From NCBI GenBank assembly GCA_041624375.1, contig JBFJVD010000108.1, forward strand, positions 1-9,698: a DNA stretch of 9,698 bases, read 5' to 3'. The notes under the pieces were generated by a model. It worked only from the letters and a program-made list of their open reading frames with translations, was not told the origin of the DNA and made no database searches. The DNA is from JBFJVD01 sp041624375 (lineage in GTDB: Bacteria; Chloroflexota; Anaerolineae; Anaerolineales; E44-bin32). This document shows positions 1 to 6,545 of the stretch, one piece after another (the first letter of the stretch is position 1; each line of letters begins with the position of its first letter). The position numbers were made by a program, and so were the translations under genes.

Positions 1-1068
1 GGGGCGCGCTGGATGCCGGCCGAGCGTGCGTCTCGGCTGGGCGCTGACGGTGGGGCTCCCGGCGCGCTTATCGCCGCCTGGGCGGCCGCACGTGAGGGTG
101 CCATCCCTGAAGCCCGCCCGCCCTGGGCCCGCCGTGGCTGGCGCACCGAAGTGGATGGCTGGATCCGGGCTGCGCTGCGTGCCCGCGGTCTGAACGGGCG
201 AATCAGTGTCGAGCAGCGCCGTTCATGGTCGATCTCGACGGTGCTGCGGGTACGCACGGCACAAACCGACCTGTATTTCAAGGCCCTTCCCTGGTATTTC
301 GCCACCGAGCCTGCCGTCACAATGGCGCTCGGGGAGCGCCACCGCAAATCGATTCCCGAAGTGGTGGCCATCGATGCGGTGCGCGGCTGGATGCTCAGCC
401 GGGACATGGGCGGGCAGCGTCTTCACGAGGTTCGCCGATTGCCTGCCTGGGAAGGGGCCGTGCAGGCTTTCGCCCAACTGCAGCTCCACGAGCTGTCGCA
501 CGTGCCCTTCTGGCTGAAGAAGGGCCTTCCCGACCGGCGGTTGCCCACGCTCGAGGGCCAGCTGGAGCCGGCGCTCGCCGCCGCAGTGAAGCGGTCTGGC
601 GGGCAGTTCACCTGGATTCTGGAGCGGATTCCGGAATTGGCGGCGCGGCTGGGTGAGCTGCGGGCCGGCAGCGTGCCGGACGGCCTGGTCCACGGTGATT
701 TTCACGCCGGCAATATCCGCCGCAAGGGGCGCCGTACCCTCTTTTTCGATTGGACCGATGTCTGCATCGCGCATCCGTTTCTGGACGTCCCCACCCTGCT
801 GTTCGAGGCGCCGCCACATCTTTCCCGTCCATCGGCACAACGGCGGCTGCGGCGAGCCTATCTCGAACCCTGGCAGGCCTTCGCCAGCGCCGCTGAGCTT
901 GAGGCCCTGCTGGACCACGCGTGCGTCTTGGGAATCATTCATACGCTGATGAGCTATGAGCAGATCCTGGACTCCATGGAGCCCGGCTCCCGCTGGGAGC
1001 TGGAAGGCGCGGTGCCGTATTGGCTTGAACGGCTAGCCGCGCAGCTTGAACCGCGAGGTGTACGGTGA
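1..1068 (+). CDS. APH-family phosphotransferase (kinase-like), 5' end cut by window
   Basis: This looks like a small-molecule kinase of the aminoglycoside phosphotransferase/choline kinase fold. Numbering is from the ATG at base 13. A strand ending DLYFKALP holds the likely ATP-binding lysine (K90). HGDFHAGN at 227-234 is the Brenner-type catalytic loop (HxDxxxxN), and DWTD at 246-249 is the metal-binding DxD segment. An all-helical C-terminal lobe follows. The frame is open upstream of base 13 (codons for GARW precede the Met), no good ribosome site is visible, and relatives I recall carry a longer N-terminal region. I therefore treat the gene as entering from outside the window. The stop overlaps the start of the NUDIX gene by four bases, implying co-translation. 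The substrate cannot be told from the sequence: it could be an antibiotic, a sugar, an amino alcohol or a metabolite. The family call is secure; an antibiotic-resistance role is not implied. Confidence 0.85.
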   Translation, partial: GARWMPAERASRLGADGGAPGALIAAWAAAREGAIPEARPPWARRGWRTEVDGWIRAALRARGLNGRISVEQRRSWSISTVLRVRTAQTDLYFKALPWYFATEPAVTMALGERHRKSIPEVVAIDAVRGWMLSRDMGGQRLHEVRRLPAWEGAVQAFAQLQLHELSHVPFWLKKGLPDRRLPTLEGQLEPALAAAVKRSGGQFTWILERIPELAARLGELRAGSVPDGLVHGDFHAGNIRRKGRRTLFFDWTDVCIAHPFLDVPTLLFEAPPHLSRPSAQRRLRRAYLEPWQAFASAAELEALLDHACVLGIIHTLMSYEQILDSMEPGSRWELEGAVPYWLERLAAQLEPRGVR

Positions 1069-1532
1069 GGGCCGGCCGTCACTTCCGCCCCCTGGCTGCC
1101 GTGCATGTTTTCATGCTGCGCAACGATCAGGTACTGCTGCTCCGCCGCTACAACACCGGCTACGAGGACGGGAAATTCAGCGTGCCTGCCGGACACCTCG
1201 ACGGCGACGAAACCGTGCTTTCCGCCGCCCGCAGGGAGGTTCTGGAGGAGGTGGGGATCGAGCTCAGCGACCATGACCTTGCGGTTGTTGGCGTGATGCA
1301 CCGCCGGTCGGATGACGAGCGGGTCGATTTCTTCTTGGCGGCGGAGCGTTGGCGCGGAGAACCGGTCAACCTCGAGCCGGAAAAGTGTGATCTGCTGGCT
1401 TGGTACGCGCTCGACGGTTTGCCGGCCAACACGGTGCCCTACGTGTGTCGGGCGCTGGCGAATTATCGCCGCGGCAGGTGGTTCGACAGCTTTGGTTGGG
1501 ACTCCCCCTTGGCGGGGCCCGACGCGCCATGA
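1065..1532 (+). CDS. NUDIX hydrolase
   Basis: This 155-residue protein is probably a cytoplasmic hydrolase of nucleoside diphosphates linked to another group, for example a (d)NTP or sugar nucleotide. The complete Nudix box Gx5Ex7REUxEExGU begins at the glycine of GHLDGDE (about residue 43) and continues through REVLEEVGI. It supplies the metal-binding glutamates. A preceding strand, VHVFMLRNDQVLLLRR, is the usual core of the fold, and the length is normal for a single-domain NUDIX protein. The start is a GTG within GTGA, where the TGA is the stop of the kinase gene, so translation is likely coupled. The gene ends 36 bases before the convergent methyltransferase gene. Substrate preference is not predictable from what is visible; sanitising NTPs or acting on a product of the upstream kinase are both possible. 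Confidence 0.93.
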   Translation: MRAGRHFRPLAAVHVFMLRNDQVLLLRRYNTGYEDGKFSVPAGHLDGDETVLSAARREVLEEVGIELSDHDLAVVGVMHRRSDDERVDFFLAAERWRGEPVNLEPEKCDLLAWYALDGLPANTVPYVCRALANYRRGRWFDSFGWDSPLAGPDAP

Positions 1533-1568
1533 TGGGCAGAGCGGGAAGTGTGCGAGCCCGGTGGGTGC

Positions 1569-2798
1569 TCAACGCCGCCAGATGGAGAGGGTCTCGATAT
1601 GAAAGGTCTGAGGGAATAGATCCAGCGGCGTCACTCGCTCGAGCCTGAAGCCGCCGTCTTCGAGGCGGCGCGCATCGCGCGCCATCGTGGCGGGATCACA
1701 GGAAACGTAGATGAGCTGCCCGGGAGAGCGCTCGATCAGGCTGTCCACCACGTTCCGGCCGAGCCCGGCGCGCGGCGGATCGGCGACCACCGCATCGGGC
1801 GATTCCGGGATGGCTGGTAGCGCGACCTCAACTGAGGCTTCATACAGGCTGATCCCATCAAACTCGGCAAGGTTGGCTTCGAAATCGGCGCAGGCCCAAC
1901 GAGAGTCCTCGACGGCGTGCACCTTGTAGCCCGCCTGTGCCAGGAATGCGCTGAACAACCCCACGCCCGCATACAGGTCGTAGACCGTGGCGCCGGCATC
2001 CAGCTTGAGGGCGGCCATCACGCGCTCGACCAGGGCGCCGGCCATCGCCGTGTTGGCCTGAAAGAACGAACCGGCGGAAACCTGGAAAGCCCGCCCGGCG
2101 ACCTCGATCCACAGCTGACCCTCGCCCGCCAGAACGGCGGCTCCATCCGGGTCGAGCCAGACCACCGACGCCGGCAGATCCAGCTCCACCTCGACCTCAG
2201 GCGGGCGGTCGGCGTGCAGCACAATCATCCAGTCGCTGTCGAGGCCGCTGCGGACCGCGATCTGCTCCAGGCCATCGACCGGCTCGAGCTGGATTTGCGG
2301 CCAAAGCTCCGTCAAGCTTGGCTCGGGAAGGTGGCATTCTTCGAGGGCGAAGACCGCGTCGCTGGAGGCGGTCACGAAGCCGAGCTTCCCCTCGGCTGTC
2401 AAGCTGAACCGCAGCTGATTGCGGTAGTTCCAGGGATCCGGCGAGGGGACCGTAGGTTCGACCGGGGGATTGCGGAAGGCGCCGATCCGCTCCAGTTGCT
2501 CCCGGACGATGGCTGACTTGGCCTCCAGCTGGGAGGCATACGGCATGTGTTGGTAGTGGCAGCCACCGCAGTGAGTGAAATGCTTGCAGCGCGGCGCCGC
2601 AACACGCTCCGGCGCAGGGTCGAGCACCTGGATCAGCTTAGCCCTTGCCCAGCGCTTGTGAGCTTTGACCACCTCCACGCTCACCCGCTCACCGGGGAGC
2701 GCGAAAGGCACGAATAGCATGCGGCCGGCGGAGTCCCGGCCGATCGCTTCGCCCCCATAGGCGAGCCCAGTGAGGTCAAGTTCCAGTCGTTCAGCCAA
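1569..2798 (-). CDS. rlmD: 23S rRNA m5U methyltransferase, RlmD/TrmA (RumA) family
   Basis: This 409-residue SAM-dependent enzyme transfers a methyl group to C5 of a uridine in RNA, most likely 23S rRNA. Residues 1-60 resemble a TRAM RNA-binding domain. C71, C77, C80 and C155 (CKHFTHCGGC plus the distant EEC) match the four-cysteine iron-sulfur site of RlmD-type enzymes. The methyltransferase domain has FFQAN around Q247, the SAM-binding DLYAGVG at 274-280, DPPRAGL starting at D340, the nucleophile C367 in YVSCDP, and the general base E402 in FHIETL. All key residues are present. The start is TTG, placed by the family N-terminus and a weak AGGG 8-9 bases upstream. It lies 9 bases after the protease stop, so it is the last gene of the minus operon. 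The exact target (U1939 or U747 equivalent, or tRNA U54) cannot be settled here, so the symbol is by best family fit. Confidence 0.93.
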   Translation of the reverse strand: MAERLELDLTGLAYGGEAIGRDSAGRMLFVPFALPGERVSVEVVKAHKRWARAKLIQVLDPAPERVAAPRCKHFTHCGGCHYQHMPYASQLEAKSAIVREQLERIGAFRNPPVEPTVPSPDPWNYRNQLRFSLTAEGKLGFVTASSDAVFALEECHLPEPSLTELWPQIQLEPVDGLEQIAVRSGLDSDWMIVLHADRPPEVEVELDLPASVVWLDPDGAAVLAGEGQLWIEVAGRAFQVSAGSFFQANTAMAGALVERVMAALKLDAGATVYDLYAGVGLFSAFLAQAGYKVHAVEDSRWACADFEANLAEFDGISLYEASVEVALPAIPESPDAVVADPPRAGLGRNVVDSLIERSPGQLIYVSCDPATMARDARRLEDGGFRLERVTPLDLFPQTFHIETLSIWRR

Positions 2799-2807
2799 GG
2801 TGGATCC

Positions 2808-3476
2808 CTACCCCGCAGCGGTCAGCGCGACGATGACGACAAAGGCGTTGATGAACCAGTGAATCAGAAACGGGTAGACGAACGACCCGGCCCGCCAGGC
2901 CACCCAGCCGAAGAGTGTGCCGCCGAAGATGGTGCTCATTGTTTCCAGTTCCGGCTTTCCCAGATGGGCCAACGCAAAGGGGACTGCCTGGAGCAGTACG
3001 GCGCTCGGGCCGATGACGTGCAGGTAGCCGAAGAGAATGAACCCGCGGAAGAGAAATTCCCATCCCACCAAATCGAGCCCGACGGTCAGCAGGACCTCCA
3101 GCGGGGTGCGCTCGACACGGGCATAGTATTCGGTCATGGCGGGCGTGCGAGCGGCGAGAAACAGGATGGGGGTGCCGATCAGTACCACCAGCAGGGTCCA
3201 TTTCAGTCCCTGGCGCCAGTTGCCCAGCGTGAAGCCGTAGTCCGCTGGACGGTCGCGAAAGAGAACCACAATGGTGAACAGCGGGATCAGGAGGTAATAG
3301 ACGACACGTTCGATGGCTTTGGCCCACACCACCTGGGCGGCCGTTTCGGCCGGCAGGAACCGATGGTAATGGTCCACCATGAGCAGCAGTGTGCTCAGGA
3401 TGGTGATCACCGTCAGCCGAACCGGAAGCTGGAGGCCGAAGAGATTGAACGTTGTGGTTGCCGGTTTTTCGTCCAT
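2808..3476 (-). CDS. CPBP family intramembrane metalloprotease-like protein
   Basis: This is a 222-residue polytopic membrane protein of the CAAX protease/bacteriocin-processing (Abi, Rce1-like) family. Hydrophobic segments lie at about 20-35, 55-73, 92-108, 125-150, 155-170, 180-195 and 200-220. The three family motifs are recognisable. WEFLFR at 139-144 stands where EExxxR is usual, keeping the second acidic residue and the arginine. FALAH at 167-171 is FxxxH, and HWFIN at 206-210 is HxxxN. The retained Glu and both His suggest an active glutamic or metal-assisted protease, but the substrate is unknown. In other bacteria such proteins mature peptides, give self-immunity or act in envelope functions. 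The ATG is preceded by a GAGG that overlaps the stop of the glycosyltransferase gene, 6 bases upstream, so translation is probably coupled. Confidence 0.9.
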   Translation of the reverse strand: MDEKPATTTFNLFGLQLPVRLTVITILSTLLLMVDHYHRFLPAETAAQVVWAKAIERVVYYLLIPLFTIVVLFRDRPADYGFTLGNWRQGLKWTLLVVLIGTPILFLAARTPAMTEYYARVERTPLEVLLTVGLDLVGWEFLFRGFILFGYLHVIGPSAVLLQAVPFALAHLGKPELETMSTIFGGTLFGWVAWRAGSFVYPFLIHWFINAFVVIVALTAAG

Positions 3477-3482
3477 GCTGCC

Positions 3483-4982
3483 TCAGTAGGAATACCCGGC
3501 CGAGGACCCAGCGGGGCTCAACAGCGTGCTGAAGCGCGGAGCGTTGGATCGCAGCTCGAAGCCCCAATTTGCGAACGCCAGCAGGTAGACCGCCGCGGTC
3601 AGGACCAGAGCCCGCACAGCCCAGCGGCGGCCAGCCCGCGCCGCGGTCCACACCTCAACCCGCCGGCTCATCCCAGTGCCGGCCAGCGCGGCCAGAATCG
3701 GGACCAACGCCAGGTGAAAGCGCTCTTCGGCCATCACAAGCACATGCACGCCCACGTACCAGCCGAGCAGGAGCGTCGCGATCCACCACGCGGCATCTTT
3801 GGATCCTGCGATCCAGCCGAACAGCGCCGAGGGAAGCACGATCACGAGCGGCAGCATGAGCAGCAGGAGCAGCGCGCCGACGAGTCCGCCCGGCAGCTGG
3901 CCGAGCAGCCCGTTGCTGTAGAAGTAGGTGAAGGCGCGGTCCTCCAATCCCCACAAGTGACCGAGCTTGCGCAGCGCAAGCAGCGGCACCCGGGCTGGGT
4001 CTGCACGGATGAACTCCAACGCTCTTGCCCGGCCGACCGCATCGCGTTCTGCGTCGTCCAGAATCGTCACCAGATCCAGCGACGGACCGAACAGGAAACT
4101 GCCGTCGCCCTCTGGATGATAGCCGAGGTAAAGGTTGTATCCCAGGCTTGTCTCGATGAAGGTCAGCCCGCCGTGGAGCTGCGAATTGCGAATCGTCCAG
4201 GGAAGCAGGAGGCCGAAGAAGGGGATCAGGAGCAGCAGCGCCTGGCGCCTGCCCACCCGCCAGCCCAGCCAGAGGCCTGCCAGCAGTGGAAAGCCGACGA
4301 TCACCGAACGGGTGAGAGTCGCCAGGCCAAGGACCACACCGGCAAGCAAGGCATCTCGCACACGCCCCGAGGCTGCCCGCATCGCAAGCAGTGTCCCGAG
4401 TGCCAGCAGCGGCAGGAAGAGGTTTTCCGTCGCCAGCGCCAGCGGGAAGAGGATCAGCAGCGGCCAGGCTGCCGAAACCAGGGCGGCGGCGCGCGCCCAC
4501 CGCGTCGCGGCTCCGAGCTGGCGGGCAAGCCCATACGTCAGCGGCGCGAGACTGGCCGTCAGCAGGGCCTGAACGAGGCGCGCCGCGAAGAATCGGCTCT
4601 CTAGCCCGCTCAACGCATACACTGCGGCCAGGAGAGCAGGATAGAGGGGAGCGCGGAAGCTGGTCTCGATGCCGCGTGGATCCTGCGGCAGCTGGACCTG
4701 GCTGGCGTCGATCCCGGCATAGCGCTCCAGCGCGCTGAGGATCAGCTCGAGATCCTCAGGCGCGTACCAGCGGAAGCCGTCCCCCGCGGCCAGGCTCCGG
4801 CCGAGCATGTCGTACTGGAACATATCGTCGAGGCCGATGCCCAGCTCGCGGGAGAGCAGGACCGGGATCAAGCGCAGGAGCGCTGCCAGGAGGTAGGCGA
4901 TCAGCGCGAAGGATCGCGACCTGGCTCCTCGGCGCGGCTCCGCCGATGGGGAAGTGTCGGGCGTTGCTGGCACCGGGTTCAT
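3483..4982 (-). CDS. polytopic GT-C fold glycosyltransferase (GT39/ArnT/PMT-like)
   Basis: This 499-residue integral membrane protein has about 11-13 hydrophobic segments, the first at roughly 25-44. After that segment comes an acidic extracytoplasmic loop, GIGLDDMFQYD (D52, D53, D58). It matches the place and character of the catalytic or metal-site acidic residues of GT-C enzymes that use polyprenyl-phosphate sugars. FRAPLYPALLA at 109-119 is the RxPLYP-like signature of the GT39/ArnT group. The family transfers a sugar from a lipid-phosphate donor to a lipid or protein on the outer face of the membrane. Donor and acceptor are unknown. The start ATG lies 27 bases downstream of the aminotransferase stop, and the CPBP protease follows 6 bases after its own stop. 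An internal run of leucine/alanine-rich helices is typical. The broad class is well supported; a specific name is not. Confidence 0.85.
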   Translation of the reverse strand: MNPVPATPDTSPSAEPRRGARSRSFALIAYLLAALLRLIPVLLSRELGIGLDDMFQYDMLGRSLAAGDGFRWYAPEDLELILSALERYAGIDASQVQLPQDPRGIETSFRAPLYPALLAAVYALSGLESRFFAARLVQALLTASLAPLTYGLARQLGAATRWARAAALVSAAWPLLILFPLALATENLFLPLLALGTLLAMRAASGRVRDALLAGVVLGLATLTRSVIVGFPLLAGLWLGWRVGRRQALLLLIPFFGLLLPWTIRNSQLHGGLTFIETSLGYNLYLGYHPEGDGSFLFGPSLDLVTILDDAERDAVGRARALEFIRADPARVPLLALRKLGHLWGLEDRAFTYFYSNGLLGQLPGGLVGALLLLLMLPLVIVLPSALFGWIAGSKDAAWWIATLLLGWYVGVHVLVMAEERFHLALVPILAALAGTGMSRRVEVWTAARAGRRWAVRALVLTAAVYLLAFANWGFELRSNAPRFSTLLSPAGSSAGYSY

Positions 4983-5009
4983 GCAGGGACGAGGTGACTG
5001 GCGCTTGAG

Positions 5010-6080
5010 TCAGGTAGAGGCGACAAATCGGTCGATCTGCGCCAACAGCGCCTCCAGATCGGCCAGCTGAGTTTCCCCCATGTGGCCGATACGGAAGGTC
5101 TTCCCTTTGAGCGGGCCGTAGCCGTTGGCGATCGTCATCTCGTGCTTGGCGAGGTGATCGTTGAGGGCTGGGACGTCGATCTCACGGGTGTTCGTGATCG
5201 TCGTCACCGTCCGGGAGCGATAGCCCGATTCGGCAAACAGGTCGAAGTGTTCAGACGCCCAGGCTCGGGTGCGCTCAGCCAGGGCCTCGTGGCGGGCGTA
5301 GCGCTCGCGCAGGCCCTCGGAGAGCATGCGGTCGAGCTGGAGATCCAGCGCGTACAGCAGGCCGACCGCCGGTGTGGCCGGGGTGCTGCTCCGCTCGGTG
5401 AGGTACTTCTCGAGCAGCAGGAAGTCGAAGTACCAGCCACGGTGGGGCACCTGCGCGGCGCGCTCCAGGGCACGGTCGCTGACGCTGGCGAAGGCCAGCC
5501 CAGGGGGGAGCGCGAAACACTTTTGGGAGGAGGTCAGCAGGACGTCCAATCCCCAGGCATCGGCTTCCATCGCCACGCCGCCGGCCGAGGAAACCGCGTC
5601 GACGAAGATCTGGATATCCGGATCGACCGCGCGAACCGCCGCGGCAATCTCAGCCACCGGGTTTTCGACCCCGGTCGACGTTTCGTTGTGGACGACGGCG
5701 ACCGCGTCATACCGCTGGCGCTGGAGCGCCTCGCCCACCTCTTCCGGGCGGTTCGGCTGGCCCAGCTCCGCCTCCAGGCGATCGGTCGGGACGCCGTTGC
5801 TCTCGGCGACGTTGAACCAGCGTTGCCCAAAGGCCCCGCAGACACAGACGAGGACCCGTTCGGCGACGCAATTGCGCACTGCCGCTTCGTGCAGCCCCGT
5901 TCCCGAAGAGGCGGTGATGTAGACGCGCGAGCCCGTTCCCATAACGGTGCGGAGCTTGGGCTGGATCCGCTCGAACAACGCGAAGAAGGCTTTGCTGCGA
6001 TGACCGACCATCGGCTCCAGCTGGGCGGCGAGTACGTCGGGATGAACGTCGGTAGGGCCGGGGATGAAGAGGCGGGCCAT
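5010..6080 (-). CDS. class V aminotransferase (alanine-glyoxylate / serine-pyruvate type)
   Basis: This 356-residue PLP enzyme is of fold type I. It begins with MARLFIPGPT, the usual N-terminus of the family (FxPGPT, then VGHRSKAF). Visible residues are TASSGTG at 56-62 (phosphate/cofactor loop), HNETSTG at 131-137, D161 in VDAVSS (which contacts the pyridine nitrogen) and K187 in SSQK (the Schiff-base lysine). Members interconvert alanine, serine or aspartate with glyoxylate or pyruvate; some act as phosphoserine aminotransferase or in photorespiration-like glycine synthesis. The frame is open back to 6137, but the ATG at 6080 is preferred. It has GGAGG 8 bases upstream, it matches the family N-terminus, and a promoter with predicted start near 6106 lies inside the longer version. 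It is the first gene of the minus operon. The substrate is not decided. Confidence 0.93.
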   Translation of the reverse strand: MARLFIPGPTDVHPDVLAAQLEPMVGHRSKAFFALFERIQPKLRTVMGTGSRVYITASSGTGLHEAAVRNCVAERVLVCVCGAFGQRWFNVAESNGVPTDRLEAELGQPNRPEEVGEALQRQRYDAVAVVHNETSTGVENPVAEIAAAVRAVDPDIQIFVDAVSSAGGVAMEADAWGLDVLLTSSQKCFALPPGLAFASVSDRALERAAQVPHRGWYFDFLLLEKYLTERSSTPATPAVGLLYALDLQLDRMLSEGLRERYARHEALAERTRAWASEHFDLFAESGYRSRTVTTITNTREIDVPALNDHLAKHEMTIANGYGPLKGKTFRIGHMGETQLADLEALLAQIDRFVAST

Positions 6081-6112
6081 GAGGATTCCCTCCGGGTGAG
6101 GATCGCGCCAAC

Positions 6113-6141
6113 ATTGTACTCGCATCTCACCCGCCATCCAA
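6113..6141 (-). promoter_or_regulatory. sigma70-type promoter of the aminotransferase operon
   Basis: On the minus strand, TTGGAT (6136-6141) and TACAAT (6113-6118) are separated by 17 bases. The -10 matches consensus at 5 of 6 positions and the -35 at 3 of 6. Predicted initiation is near 6106. This gives a leader of about 25 bases that contains the GGAGG ribosome site of the gene starting at 6080. It is the only good candidate between the two divergent units that fits that gene. A 10-base perfect palindrome lies just upstream. Confidence 0.55.
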
Positions 6142-6154
6142 CCCGGCCGGCCCC

Positions 6155-6164
6155 AACGGCCGTT
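6155..6164. promoter_or_regulatory. perfect palindrome AACGGCCGTT between divergent promoters
   Basis: This 10-base perfect dyad lies 14 bases upstream of the aminotransferase -35 element and about 70 bases upstream of the plus-strand -35. Its position would suit a repressor or activator site. In GC-rich DNA a palindrome of this length can arise by chance, so the call is tentative. Confidence 0.25.
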
Positions 6165-6203
6165 ACCGCCCGATTTCTGATATTGAACTCAAGAAAATTA
6201 ATA

Positions 6204-6221
6204 TGGATATTGATATTTCCA
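6204..6221. promoter_or_regulatory. possible operator: imperfect inverted repeat upstream of the plus-strand promoter
   Basis: The 18-base element TGGATATTGATATTTCCA has 7-base arms TGGATAT and ATTTCCA with one mismatch. It ends 9 bases before the TTGACA element. It also contains GATATT twice in tandem (6206-6217), and a third copy in the longer context GATATTGA occurs at 6179-6186, 27 bases upstream of the first tandem copy. Spacing and position suit an activator or repressor site. A natural candidate ligand would be the DUF2089 protein encoded downstream, but nothing in the sequence proves that. Confidence 0.35.
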
Positions 6222-6230
6222 ATATAAAGC

Positions 6231-6258
6231 TTGACATTTCTCAAAAACATGCTATTCT
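6231..6258 (+). promoter_or_regulatory. strong sigma70-type promoter (consensus -35, extended -10)
   Basis: The -35 TTGACA at 6231-6236 is a perfect consensus. A 16-base spacer leads to TATTCT at 6253-6258 (4 of 6), which is preceded by TGC, giving the extended -10 form TGnTATnnT. It sits in a strongly AT-rich island (about 6170-6295) within otherwise GC-rich DNA. Predicted initiation is at about 6264-6267. It would drive the small-ORF, DUF2089, SHOCT, GNAT and ABC genes. Confidence 0.7.
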
Positions 6259-6267
6259 ATTGCCGGA

Positions 6268-6360
6268 ATGTTAAGTCCAGATAACCTTTTCTTCTTCAAG
6301 GAGGCTCCTGACAGCGGGGAAGCGAGTTCCCCCGGCGTCATTCGGGAGCGGGGAGGCTGA
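6268..6360 (+). CDS. possible 30-residue leader ORF (leaderless or near-leaderless)
   Basis: The ATG at 6268 lies only about 1-4 bases after the predicted transcription start. It opens a 30-codon frame that ends TGA at 6358-6360, one base before the ATG of the next small ORF. The peptide begins MLSPDNLFFFKEAP and has no recognisable domain. There is no Shine-Dalgarno sequence, so expression would have to be leaderless, a mode used in several GC-rich phyla. The tight stop-to-start spacing and the run of three Phe codons resemble a translated leader that could couple to, or control, the downstream genes. Its coding region also contains the leader stem-loop. It may equally be a chance frame in an untranslated leader. 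Confidence 0.3.
   Translation: MLSPDNLFFFKEAPDSGEASSPGVIRERGG
6304..6349 (+). promoter_or_regulatory. nested stem-loop in the 5' leader
   Basis: Outer arms GCTCCTGA (6304-6311) and TCGGGAGC (6342-6349) can form 8 pairs including one G-U. They enclose an inner perfect stem GGGGAA (6316-6321) / TTCCCC (6327-6332) with the 5-base loop GCGAG. The structure ends directly before the GGGGAGG ribosome site (6350-6356) of the 55-residue ORF, and its 5' arm overlaps an unused AGGAGG at 6299-6304. It may modulate ribosome access, or be disrupted by translation of the leader ORF. It matches no riboswitch class I know. Confidence 0.4.
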
Positions 6361-6361
6361 G

Positions 6362-6529
6362 ATGATCGGCAGTCCAGATCTTTCGAACGGCTATGGTCGG
6401 GCGCGAACACAATCCATCGCGAGGGACGTGGCGGCCGGCCGGCGCGAGGCCGGGCAAGACGGGCGGCGGCAGTCCGGCTGGATGCGGCTGCTCTCGGCGC
6501 TGGTGGCGCTCCTGTTCACCGGGAGCTGA
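6362..6529 (+). CDS. small basic protein with hydrophobic C-terminus (55 aa), unknown function
   Basis: I do not recognise a family. The ATG at 6362 has an excellent ribosome site, GGGGAGG, 5 bases upstream. The 55-residue product has a polar start (MIGSPDLSNGYGRARTQSIA) and a middle rich in Arg, Gln and Gly. It ends in a hydrophobic helix-like stretch, WMRLLSALVALLFTGS, at 40-55. This Arg-rich, amphipathic-to-hydrophobic build suggests a short membrane-associated peptide. From memory, similar small proteins (N-terminal Pro/Leu/Tyr/Arg, basic middle, hydrophobic tail) occur in front of regulatory genes in Chloroflexota, but I cannot verify homology. It is the first well-started gene of the operon and lies upstream of a strong hairpin and DUF2089. 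It is too short to prove coding by composition. Confidence 0.5.
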   Translation: MIGSPDLSNGYGRARTQSIARDVAAGRREAGQDGRRQSGWMRLLSALVALLFTGS

Positions 6530-6545
6530 GGACAGCGGTTGCGCT

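Noticed and set aside
1500..1568. Intrinsic terminator between the convergent NUDIX and methyltransferase genes
   Set aside because: Only a short CCCC/GGGG dyad (about 1505-1516, inside the NUDIX gene) is visible, with no T-run on either strand.
2859..4604. Very long plus-strand open frame (581 codons) opposite the CPBP and glycosyltransferase genes
   Set aside because: The product is Gln/Arg/Pro/Glu-rich with no domain. It is antisense to two genes with clear membrane and catalytic motifs and arises from high-GC codon bias.
6081..6137. 19-residue N-terminal extension of the aminotransferase
   Set aside because: The family starts at MARLFIPGPT, a GGAGG site precedes the ATG at 6080, and the likely promoter lies inside the extension.
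5082..6227. Plus-strand open frame (381 codons) opposite the aminotransferase
   Set aside because: It is antisense to a complete PLP enzyme with all motifs and has low-complexity composition with no recognisable fold. It also crosses the divergent promoter region.
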